From Candidatus Obscuribacterales bacterium (GTDB lineage: Bacteria; Cyanobacteriota; Vampirovibrionia; Obscuribacterales; Obscuribacteraceae): DNA of 64,000 nucleotides. Below, piece by piece: positions 8,074-15,318 of this stretch. The number at the start of each line of letters is the position of its first letter. Within the stretch, counting starts at the first letter, position 1. The stretch covers positions 310,001 through 374,000 of the forward strand of contig JACKCM010000004.1 in the NCBI GenBank assembly GCA_020634035.1. Direction: 5' to 3'. The notes beneath the pieces are model-generated. The model was given only the letters and a program-made list of their open reading frames with translations. It ran no database searches and was not told where the DNA came from. The position numbers and the translations under genes are program-made.

Positions 8074-9437
8074 AATCCCAGCCTGATCTGAAGCCAGCGG
8101 GTCACCCTGGGAAAACTCGTCGTCACTATGCGGGTCTCTTTCTCTCTACAGCCGATAAGCCCGCCGATAATCTCGGCCACGGTCTCTTCGTACCCGTCCG
8201 CTTTCGTGTTGGTGTAAGCAGGATAGAGATTAGAAACATTGCCCGGTACATGCTTTTTGTCTTCTTTATAGGCGTTCTTCAAATCATCCACATTGGTCAA
8301 TTTGCCATTCAGATCATCGATTGCATGACCCAGCTCATGAAATATTCTGTGTCTGACCTGGTCTTGGGGGTAGCGAGGACAGAGTCTGCCCGAGTCCGGA
8401 TACATAGCCGCTTCGTATATGTAGACGTCATGCCCGTAGGTGCGGCCGGGCTCATCCCTGAGATATACATCCGGCAGAGAAGGGTGCTTTTCGTGTAGAG
8501 AGTCGGGCCATTTGTCCACCATATTGGAGGCCAGGTTGATGGTTGCACCGCCTTTGAAGAGCATCTCGGCTATTTTAGGAGGCAGGCAGCGGATTACATA
8601 TTTGGCACTCTCCACTGTGGCCTGACGCACCGGGGCGCGACCATCGAGAGTCTTGAGCACATTTATCTTATTGACCAGGGCCGGGTCCGATTTTGAAGCG
8701 CTTGTAGTACTTGCGACTGCATTCGCTTTGGCAGGGCTGCTGCCCGGGGCCAGTTTGTTCAGCACCGAACGTGCCCTGGCTCCCAGAGAAGAGTCCGGGC
8801 TTATCTCCACCACCTTTTGATAGTTTGAGACTGCCTGGGCTGTTTTGCCTTTGTAGTGGTGACAGAGGGCTTGATAATAGTACGCGTTGGGGTCGCCGGG
8901 ATCTTTTTTGAGGTGGCTGGCGGTATATGCCAGAGCCTGATCATAGTTTTTTTTCTTCAACTCGGATATTGCTTTTGCCAGGTCCGAATCAGGCTTTATC
9001 GGAGGTACACCGGCTGAGGCTGTACTGGTCGCCGTGGTGGAAGTAACCGCTCCGCCCTGGTCTTCTACGACTCTGTCCGGTTTGCCTTTTAGTTTGATCA
9101 GGCACTGTTTTGCTGCTTGGGCTTCTCTTGAGCCCGGGAAAGTTTTGAGAACTTCTGCATAAAGTCTTCTGGCTTCCGTATTTTTGCCTGCGCCGGCATT
9201 GGCATGGGCTGCCATCAGCCAGGGCAGGGGCAGGGGATTGCCAGCCACTATAGAGTCCCAGAACAATTTGGCGGCAGCCTGATAATTGCGCTGTTTATAG
9301 TTTTGCATGGCCTGATCGTATTCAGCTTGACCTTTGACCTGATCCGGGGCTTCCTGAGCCATCGCAGGCAAGAATGCCAGGGCGGCCAGGAGCAATAAAT
9401 ATACTGGTGCTTCGAGAATGGACTTTCTTGACGGCAT
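8070..9437 (-). CDS. Exported TPR protein with C-terminal HELGH metallopeptidase-like domain
   Basis: This 455-residue protein has a signal peptide (residues 1-27, ending in AMAQ). Two TPR-containing stretches lie at residues 38-115 and 150-225, separated by a Ser/Thr/Ala-rich linker. The C-terminal domain carries a zinc-protease motif HELGH at residues 367-371, followed about 46 residues later by a GYEETVAE segment that could supply the third ligand. The arrangement resembles anthrax lethal factor-type (ATLF-like) metallopeptidase domains. The catalytic residues appear intact, so activity outside the cytoplasm is plausible; the substrate is unknown. It is coupled by ATGA overlap to the downstream TPR/TonB-like gene. 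Confidence 0.72.
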   Translation of the reverse strand: MPSRKSILEAPVYLLLLAALAFLPAMAQEAPDQVKGQAEYDQAMQNYKQRNYQAAAKLFWDSIVAGNPLPLPWLMAAHANAGAGKNTEARRLYAEVLKTFPGSREAQAAKQCLIKLKGKPDRVVEDQGGAVTSTTATSTASAGVPPIKPDSDLAKAISELKKKNYDQALAYTASHLKKDPGDPNAYYYQALCHHYKGKTAQAVSNYQKVVEISPDSSLGARARSVLNKLAPGSSPAKANAVASTTSASKSDPALVNKINVLKTLDGRAPVRQATVESAKYVIRCLPPKIAEMLFKGGATINLASNMVDKWPDSLHEKHPSLPDVYLRDEPGRTYGHDVYIYEAAMYPDSGRLCPRYPQDQVRHRIFHELGHAIDDLNGKLTNVDDLKNAYKEDKKHVPGNVSNLYPAYTNTKADGYEETVAEIIGGLIGCREKETRIVTTSFPRVTRWLQIRLGL

Positions 9438-9448
9438 CGAGTCTCCTA

Positions 9449-10801
9449 TCAGCTTCTGGTGGCCAGATCTCTTATATACCCGGCATCTCCCGCTTTATCA
9501 GTTAAGCGACCATTGTCGGACAGTCCATGCTCTGTCAGCCAGCGGTCGAACTCGGGAGCTGCTTTCAGGGACATTAGTTCGCGCAGAGAAGCAATATCAT
9601 GGAAGCTTGTGGTCTGGTAGGAGAGCATTACATCGTCTCCCATGGGAACTCCCATAAAATAATTGACACCACCGGCGGTTAAAAGAACAGTCAGGTTCTC
9701 CAGATCATTTTGATCCGCTTCCATGTGGTTTGTGTAGCAGGCGTCGATACCCATGGGCAGACCCAGTAGTTTGCCCATGAAATGATCTTCGAGCCCGGCT
9801 CGGATCATCTGTCTGCCGTCGGCAAGATATTCCGGTCCGATGAAGCCGACCACGTCATTGACAAGAAAGGGGTTGAAGTGGCGAGCATAGGCATAACACC
9901 TGGCTTCGAGGGTAAGTTGGTCCGCATCGTTGTGGGAGCTGGAGGAAAGCTCGGAGCCCTGACCGGTCTCAAAATACATGAACTGACCGCCCTTGTTGAG
10001 CTGTGCTTTTTGAGCCAGATCTGAGGCTTCATGGAGAATATCCAGATCTATCCCGAAAGCTTCGTTGCCTTTCTGCGTTCCGGCGATGCTCTGAAAAATC
10101 AGACCGGCCCGGGCACCATTTTTTAGCGCTTTGATCTGGGTGGTGATATGGCTGAGCACGCAGTTCTGGGTCGGTAGAGCCAGTTTTTCAATTAGATCGG
10201 CGGTGGTATCGAGCAGCCTGGCGACAATGTCGGCGGTGTCGTAGGCTGGATTGATGCCTATTACCGCATCGCCCACACCATAAGAGACTCCTTCATAGAT
10301 GGTGGCCAGAATCCCTTCTACCGAATCGGTAGGATGGTTGGGCTGCAATCTGGAGCCCAGAACTCCCGGTTCTCCCAGAGTGGTATTGGCTTTCGCCACC
10401 ACCCGCAGCTTTTTTGAAGCATAAATCAGGTCCATATTGGACATGAGCTTGGTTACGGCCGAGACCATCTCGCCGGTCAGCCCCCAGCGGATGGCCGCTA
10501 CGCCGGCTCCATCCTTGCTGTCGGCCAGAATGAATTCTCTCAACTCTCTGACTGTCCAGTCTTTAATCTTTTCGTAAGCGACCCGGTCCAGTTTGTCTTC
10601 GATAAAGGCGGTTATTTCATCTTGATCTCGACTGATCACCGGCTCTTCTTTTAGATGTTCAAGGGTGAGATTGCCAAGAGTCTCTTTGGCGGCCATCCTC
10701 TTTTCTTCGGATGTAGCGGCGATGCCTGCCAGGATGTCTCCTGACTTCTCTTCGTTGGCGCCTGCTAGAAGCTCTCTGGTTGATATATTCCGGATGGTCA
10801 T
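9449..10801 (-). CDS. eutB: Ethanolamine ammonia-lyase, large (catalytic) subunit
   Basis: At 450 residues this matches the usual EutB length and aligns by eye along its whole extent with enterobacterial EutB. The family's substrate-binding and catalytic residues appear at R151 (in SRLQPN), E278 (in FETGQGS) and D353 (in GIDACYTNH). The GLEDHFMGKL and PMGDDVMLSYQT blocks are also present. With EutC it uses adenosylcobalamin to split ethanolamine into acetaldehyde and ammonia. It is unusual that eutB is transcribed away from eutC and eutA, with 85 bases between the starts, whereas the usual order is eutA-eutB-eutC on one strand. No shell, EutD or EutE genes are in the window. Confidence 0.97.
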   Translation of the reverse strand: MTIRNISTRELLAGANEEKSGDILAGIAATSEEKRMAAKETLGNLTLEHLKEEPVISRDQDEITAFIEDKLDRVAYEKIKDWTVRELREFILADSKDGAGVAAIRWGLTGEMVSAVTKLMSNMDLIYASKKLRVVAKANTTLGEPGVLGSRLQPNHPTDSVEGILATIYEGVSYGVGDAVIGINPAYDTADIVARLLDTTADLIEKLALPTQNCVLSHITTQIKALKNGARAGLIFQSIAGTQKGNEAFGIDLDILHEASDLAQKAQLNKGGQFMYFETGQGSELSSSSHNDADQLTLEARCYAYARHFNPFLVNDVVGFIGPEYLADGRQMIRAGLEDHFMGKLLGLPMGIDACYTNHMEADQNDLENLTVLLTAGGVNYFMGVPMGDDVMLSYQTTSFHDIASLRELMSLKAAPEFDRWLTEHGLSDNGRLTDKAGDAGYIRDLATRS

Positions 10802-10886
10802 ATTCTCTAAAATCCATCAATAAATCGCGCTCCATAGTGTAACCTATCTATCATCCGCTTATTGCACTTACTTAGGGGTCTTAGGC

Positions 10887-11639
10887 ATGGCGCCTGCTTC
10901 CGAATCGAGCAAAAGTATCGGTGTCGAGACACCGGCGCGTCTCAACACGGGGCGTTGCGGTACCAGACCACCGACCGCCGCCTGGTTGCTGTTCAGGCAA
11001 GACCATGCCGTGGCGCGCGATGCCGTGCATTCAGAGTTCGGCGATTCGTTTGAACGCGACTATCTTGCGGCCAACGGTTATCCTCTGCTTCAGTCCATGG
11101 TCGAGGATCGCCGACAATACATTCTCAATCCTCCCCTGGGTAAGCGACTTTCTCAGCTTTCTATAGAACGACTTTCCGAACATAGATCTAGATCTACCGC
11201 AGTCGATGTTCAGCCTGTAATCACTGATGGACTGTCGGCAAAAGCGGTGGAGACAAACGTACCTGAACTCCTGCCGATGTTGCAAGACGGCTGCGAACTT
11301 TCCGGACTTACATTTGGAAAGCCTGTGGCAGTGCGCTTTGGCAGGGTGGCTGTGGCCGATCAGATCGGCGAAATTTTGCAGGCGCGGGTGGTGGTCAATT
11401 TGATCGGAGAGCGTCCCGGTCTCTCTTCCGGTGTGGGCTTGAGCGCCTATATCACTTACAACCCCAGTACCTCTAGCACCATAAGCTCTCATCGAACCGT
11501 GGTTTCCAACATCAGTGGCGGCGAGCAATCAGTCGGTCATGGAACCCCGCCGACGGAAGCCGGGGCCTATATCACTTATTTGCTCAAAAAGATTTTTGAG
11601 CACGGTGTTTCCGGTGTCAATCTGCAGAAGCTCTTATGA
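10887..11639 (+). CDS. eutC: Ethanolamine ammonia-lyase, small (cobalamin-binding) subunit
   Basis: The 250-residue protein shows the EutC pattern: an N-terminal AARIALGRxG-like stretch (here TPARLNTGRCGTR), then LLFRQDHAVARDAVHSEF, and a C-terminal half with VIGERPGLSS- and ISHRT-like elements (here NLIGERPGLSS and SSHRTVVSNI). EutC binds the adenosylcobalamin cofactor next to the EutB barrel. The ATG is preceded at nine bases by AGGGG. Its stop overlaps the eutA start by four bases, giving translational coupling between the small subunit and its reactivase. The divergent partner eutB likely shares the short promoter region at 10802-10886, where I saw no cobalamin riboswitch. Confidence 0.95.
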   Translation: MAPASESSKSIGVETPARLNTGRCGTRPPTAAWLLFRQDHAVARDAVHSEFGDSFERDYLAANGYPLLQSMVEDRRQYILNPPLGKRLSQLSIERLSEHRSRSTAVDVQPVITDGLSAKAVETNVPELLPMLQDGCELSGLTFGKPVAVRFGRVAVADQIGEILQARVVVNLIGERPGLSSGVGLSAYITYNPSTSSTISSHRTVVSNISGGEQSVGHGTPPTEAGAYITYLLKKIFEHGVSGVNLQKLL

Positions 11640-13045
11640 AGCATGAGCTATTGAGCGTCGGTATCGATGTCGGTACCACCACCACTCATCTGGTGTTCTG
11701 TCTGCTTCGGGCAGAGAATACCAGGAGCGCGTCTCAGATACCCAGGCAGAGAATAGCCGGCGACAGTCAGATTCTCTATCGAAGCCCCGTCCATTTTACC
11801 CCTCTTGATCAAGACGGCAACATAGATGCCGTCGCCGTCTATCAAATGATCGAAGCTGAATATCGCAAAGCTTCAATTGAGCCTGAAACAGTCTCTTGCG
11901 GAGCAGCGATTATCACCGGTGAGTCTGCCGCCAGGCGAAATGCCGCGGCGCTCATTGCCGAGTTGTCTCGCCTGGCCGGTGATTTTGTAGCTGCAAGTGC
12001 CGGTGCCGAGCTGGAAAGTATTCTTGCCGCCAGGGGCTCAGGAGCCAGTTCTTATTCTAGAAGAGCCGGCTGTCGGGTCCGTAACATAGATATCGGTGGC
12101 GGTACTACAAACGCCGCCACTTTTCTGGCAGGCGAGCTTGAGAATGTGTGGTATCTTGACTATGGCGGACGATTTATTCGCTTTGACGAAGATGGTGTCG
12201 TTGCCTCGGTCTCTGCTTCTGCAGAGCGTTTGTTCAAAGAGCTGGGAATTGAGATAAATTGCGGTGAAAAACCCCGAGAATGTCTTCTGGTTGAGAGCGC
12301 CAACGCTGTTGCCGTTGCGATACTGGATGCCTGTCTCGATTCTGATGCTGACCAGGCACAGCCCCAATACTGGTTTTCCGGGGGAGTTGCCGAACTGATT
12401 GAAAAGAGCGAGAAGAACAAACTGGTCTACAGAGACATGGGAGTCTTTCTAGCTGACGCCTTGCATAGAGAACTGGAGCGTCGCGGTATCAGTTATAAAA
12501 TAGCCGATCAGGCGATTCGTGCCACCGTCATAGGTGCCGGGGCTGAGATAGTTCAGTTGAGTGGACACACCGTCTTTGTCGACGAAGCTCTTTTGCCGCT
12601 CAAGAATCTACCTCTTTTGAGAGTACCGCAGGGCCCTTCTCTATCTTCTCTTTTGAAAGAACTTCATGGGAAGTATCGCAATCAATTCGATGACGGACCG
12701 GTGGCTTTGCTATTGCCTGATCTTCCGCTGCATAGTTATAAAGCTTTGTGTGCTGCTGCTGAGGAGATTCTATGTTTTATCGAAGAGGTTGGACCGATGG
12801 CGCCCCATGTCTTTGTGACACGCTCGGACTCGGCCATGGCTCTGGGTCAGCAGATTCGCAAGAGAAGTTCAGATCTACCTTTGCTGGTGCTCGATGGAAT
12901 CGACCTTTTGAAGGGTGATTATCTAGAGATAGGCAGAGCTCTTTCCGGAGGGCTCACTCTGCCTGTTATAGTCAAGACTCTCGTCTTTCCAGAGCAGATT
13001 ATGCCCGCATCCCGGAGAAAAGAAGAGAAAAGTGATGGAAGATAG
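11636..13045 (+). CDS. eutA: Ethanolamine ammonia-lyase reactivating factor EutA
   Basis: This 469-residue protein belongs to the ASKHA-type reactivase family. The first phosphate-binding loop GIDVGTTTTHLVF is at residues 9-21, and a second one (NIDIGGGTTNAATF) lies near residue 150. EutA exchanges damaged cobalamin bound to EutBC for adenosylcobalamin in an ATP-dependent way, keeping the lyase active. The start overlaps the eutC stop (ATGA), and its own end overlaps the Nudix gene start by about a dozen bases. The run eutC-eutA-Nudix-methyltransferase therefore reads as one transcription unit. Length and motifs are normal; no defect was seen. Confidence 0.94.
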   Translation: MKHELLSVGIDVGTTTTHLVFCLLRAENTRSASQIPRQRIAGDSQILYRSPVHFTPLDQDGNIDAVAVYQMIEAEYRKASIEPETVSCGAAIITGESAARRNAAALIAELSRLAGDFVAASAGAELESILAARGSGASSYSRRAGCRVRNIDIGGGTTNAATFLAGELENVWYLDYGGRFIRFDEDGVVASVSASAERLFKELGIEINCGEKPRECLLVESANAVAVAILDACLDSDADQAQPQYWFSGGVAELIEKSEKNKLVYRDMGVFLADALHRELERRGISYKIADQAIRATVIGAGAEIVQLSGHTVFVDEALLPLKNLPLLRVPQGPSLSSLLKELHGKYRNQFDDGPVALLLPDLPLHSYKALCAAAEEILCFIEEVGPMAPHVFVTRSDSAMALGQQIRKRSSDLPLLVLDGIDLLKGDYLEIGRALSGGLTLPVIVKTLVFPEQIMPASRRKEEKSDGR

Positions 13046-13493
13046 TTTTCTAAAAGTTCCTAAAGTAGGTGTGGGGGTTCTGGTGGTCAGGGATGACCAG
13101 GTGCTTTTGGGTAAGCGTTGCGGTAGGCACATGAACGGACTTTATGCCGCGCCTGGAGGGCACCTTGAATATGGAGAGAGTTTCGTAGAATGCGCCAGCC
13201 GTGAGGTAAAAGAAGAGACCGGTCTCGATCTCGATTCGCTTGCATTTTTAATGATAGGAAATTACGAACTGGATTCAAGGCACTATATCGATGTAGATAT
13301 GGTTGCCGTTGCCTCTACCGGTGATGCCCGGGTAATGGAGCCGGATAAGTGTGAGCACTGGCGATGGTATTGTTTCGATGACTTGCCCGCACCGCTTTTT
13401 ATTGTGACCGAGAGGATGATAGAGGCTTATCTTCATGGCTTCAACGCCGATAGTCTATCTATTGAGCGGATACTCAAACAACAGGGGCTTTAG
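13035..13493 (+). CDS. Nudix hydrolase
   Basis: The protein has about 152 residues with a complete Nudix box: G, five residues, E, seven residues, then REVKEETGL. It sits in the stretch beginning GGHLEYGESF, so the Mg2+-binding glutamates are present. The N-terminal VGVGVLVVRDDQVLLGKR and MNGLYAAPGG segments resemble NUDT15/MutT-like nucleotide pyrophosphatases, but Nudix substrates cannot be predicted from the box. The ATG at 13035 follows GAAGAG; a GTG lies just before it at 13032. It overlaps the end of eutA and is probably co-transcribed with it; a functional tie to ethanolamine use is not evident. Confidence 0.92.
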   Translation: MEDSFLKVPKVGVGVLVVRDDQVLLGKRCGRHMNGLYAAPGGHLEYGESFVECASREVKEETGLDLDSLAFLMIGNYELDSRHYIDVDMVAVASTGDARVMEPDKCEHWRWYCFDDLPAPLFIVTERMIEAYLHGFNADSLSIERILKQQGL

Positions 13494-13497
13494 TAAA

Positions 13498-14232
13498 GTG
13501 GAGATTGATCAGCATTATTTAAATCCGCTTTTAGTGGAACTCTATGATCTGGACAGCGGTTGGTCCGAGGACCGGCAATATTATCTTTCGCTGGCTTCAG
13601 ACCAAAATATGCACATTCTTGATCTCGGTTGCGGCACCGGTTTGTTGTGCGACGCTTATGCCAGAAGCGGTAACCGGGTGGTGGGGGTCGATCCGGCTCC
13701 TGCTATGCTGCAATCGGCTCGACAAAAAGAATACGGTTCAAAAATAAAATGGGTACAGTCAACCGCCCAGGAGTTTCGCTCTTCAGAAAAATTCGACCTC
13801 ATCATCATGACCGGTCATGCTTTTCAGGTGTTGCTCACCGATGAAGAGATTGCTTCTACTTTTGCTACCATAAAGAATCAGCTGGCTCCCGGTGGTCTTG
13901 CCGTTTTCGAGTCACGAAATCCTGATATAGATTGGTCAGCCAATTGGAATTATGAAATCGAACTGGCAACCCCCCGGGGATCAGTTATTGAAAAGAGAGA
14001 GTTTCTTGCCTTCGAAAACGGAGTCGAATATATGAGCTTCGAATTGAAATACAGCTTTCCTGAAGGGGAGTTCGTATCGACAAGTCGTTTGAGATTTCCC
14101 AGTTTAGAGTTGATCAAGTCGTGTCTTTCTGAAGCCTCTCTTTCGCTGGAAGCTCTGTTCGGAGACTGGCGGCAGGGGGCATTTCAGCAGAGCCGGTCCG
14201 AAGAGATGATCTTTCATGTCAGGTCGCGCTGA
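13498..14232 (+). CDS. SAM-dependent class I methyltransferase
   Basis: The protein has about 244 residues with the class I methyltransferase signature: motif I ILDLGCGTGLLCD, then an acidic strand-2 end VVGVDPAPAML, then FDLIIMTGHAFQVLL and LAPGGLAVFESRNP. I chose the GTG at 13498 because AGGGG lies ten bases upstream. An ATG at 13435 would add 21 residues that only re-read the end of the Nudix gene. The acceptor substrate is unknown; small-molecule methylation is most likely given the compact C-terminal cap. It is the last gene of the eutC-eutA-Nudix run and converges with the kinase gene at 14236. Confidence 0.88.
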   Translation: MEIDQHYLNPLLVELYDLDSGWSEDRQYYLSLASDQNMHILDLGCGTGLLCDAYARSGNRVVGVDPAPAMLQSARQKEYGSKIKWVQSTAQEFRSSEKFDLIIMTGHAFQVLLTDEEIASTFATIKNQLAPGGLAVFESRNPDIDWSANWNYEIELATPRGSVIEKREFLAFENGVEYMSFELKYSFPEGEFVSTSRLRFPSLELIKSCLSEASLSLEALFGDWRQGAFQQSRSEEMIFHVRSR

Positions 14233-14235
14233 GTT

Positions 14236-15318
14236 TTATCTGGGTAGGGAAACCAGAAATTCACTGCCACCAAGCGAAGAGGCTCTGTATTCGATTTTGC
14301 CATGGTGAAGATCGGTTATCAATTTACATAGATACAGACCGAGACCAGTTCCTATCGTGCGTCTGCCGTGCTTGTTCTTGTGAAACCTTTCGAATATCGT
14401 CGGCAGTTCGTCTTCTGGAATGCCCGGACCGGAGTCACCGATGCCGACCTCTATCGAATCTTCCAGTTCCTTATAATGGGTCTTTATCTGTCCGCCCTGG
14501 GGTGTGTATTTGATGGCGTTGGAAACCAGGTTGAAGAGCAGTCGGAAGATCTCTTTTCTGTCTCCGTCAATCTTGATACTTCCCTTGCCCGGGGCCGGAT
14601 CTAGTTTGATATTCTTGGCACGCATGAGAGGTTCCAGCGACTCGCAACATTCGTCAAGCAGTGATTTTAAATTGACCGGCTCGATGTCCAGTTTCAAGTC
14701 TCCCTGGTCGTAGTTCGCCATAGAAAGTAGCGATTCGCACATATCGAGCAGCAGTCGAATATTGTCGATGCTCTTGGTCAGAATCGTTTTATATCTGTCC
14801 GGCATTTCGCCATAGGTGCCGTCATGGGCTTGCTGCATGGTCATATTCAAAGCCAGGAGCGGTGTTTTTAGATCATGGGTGAGAGCATAAGCAAAGTCTT
14901 TTATAGTTTCGGATTTTGCCAGTAGATTCTCGTGCAACTCTAGAATTCTAAGTCCTGAATTGATCCTGGCAAGCAGTTCGTTTTTGTTGAATGGTTTGGT
15001 CAGATAGTCGTCGGCGCCTGCGTTGATGCCCATTATAAGGTCTTCTGCCTGTACTTTTGCTGTGAGCAGAATGAAATAAGTATAGTCGCTCTCTTTTTTC
15101 TGGCGGACATATTTGAGTACTTCGATGCCATCTACCGAAGGCATCATCCAATCGCAAATGATCATCCGGGGAGCATCAGGTTCATCGACAGCTTTCAGCG
15201 CTTCTTTGCCGCCGCTCACTGCCACCACATTGAACCCTGATTTGGTGAGGATGGTTTTGAGCAGCAATAGTGAGTTCGGGTCGTCGTCGACGATCAGTAT
15301 TTTTTTTCTAGCCGTCAT
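14236..15318 (-). CDS. Receiver-histidine kinase protein (REC-HisKA-HATPase)
   Basis: This 360-residue cytoplasmic protein has a complete N-terminal receiver (acidic DDD at 11-13, phosphoacceptor D56 in ICDWMMP, Thr in LLTAK, Lys in LTKPF). It is joined to a kinase module with the H-box ALTHDLKTP (H148) and an ATPase with N, G1 (DSGPGIP), F and G2 (GTGLGLYL) boxes. Such receiver-first kinases usually take phosphate from a partner and relay or gate it. Its gene overlaps the end of the larger PAS hybrid kinase by 11 bases, so the two are co-expressed. The HPt domain of that partner is a plausible phosphodonor; this is inference. Confidence 0.92.
   Translation of the reverse strand: MTARKKILIVDDDPNSLLLLKTILTKSGFNVVAVSGGKEALKAVDEPDAPRMIICDWMMPSVDGIEVLKYVRQKKESDYTYFILLTAKVQAEDLIMGINAGADDYLTKPFNKNELLARINSGLRILELHENLLAKSETIKDFAYALTHDLKTPLLALNMTMQQAHDGTYGEMPDRYKTILTKSIDNIRLLLDMCESLLSMANYDQGDLKLDIEPVNLKSLLDECCESLEPLMRAKNIKLDPAPGKGSIKIDGDRKEIFRLLFNLVSNAIKYTPQGGQIKTHYKELEDSIEVGIGDSGPGIPEDELPTIFERFHKNKHGRRTIGTGLGLYLCKLITDLHHGKIEYRASSLGGSEFLVSLPR

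Noticed and set aside
10802..10886. Possible cobalamin riboswitch before the eut genes
   Set aside because: The region is only 85 bases and lacks a B12-box-like sequence or the needed stems.
11031..11528. Minus-strand open frame inside eutC
   Set aside because: EutC is well supported and the opposite frame has no recognisable domain.
9449..14232. Ethanolamine microcompartment operon
   Set aside because: No shell protein, EutD, EutE or EutJ-like gene is present around eutB, eutC and eutA.
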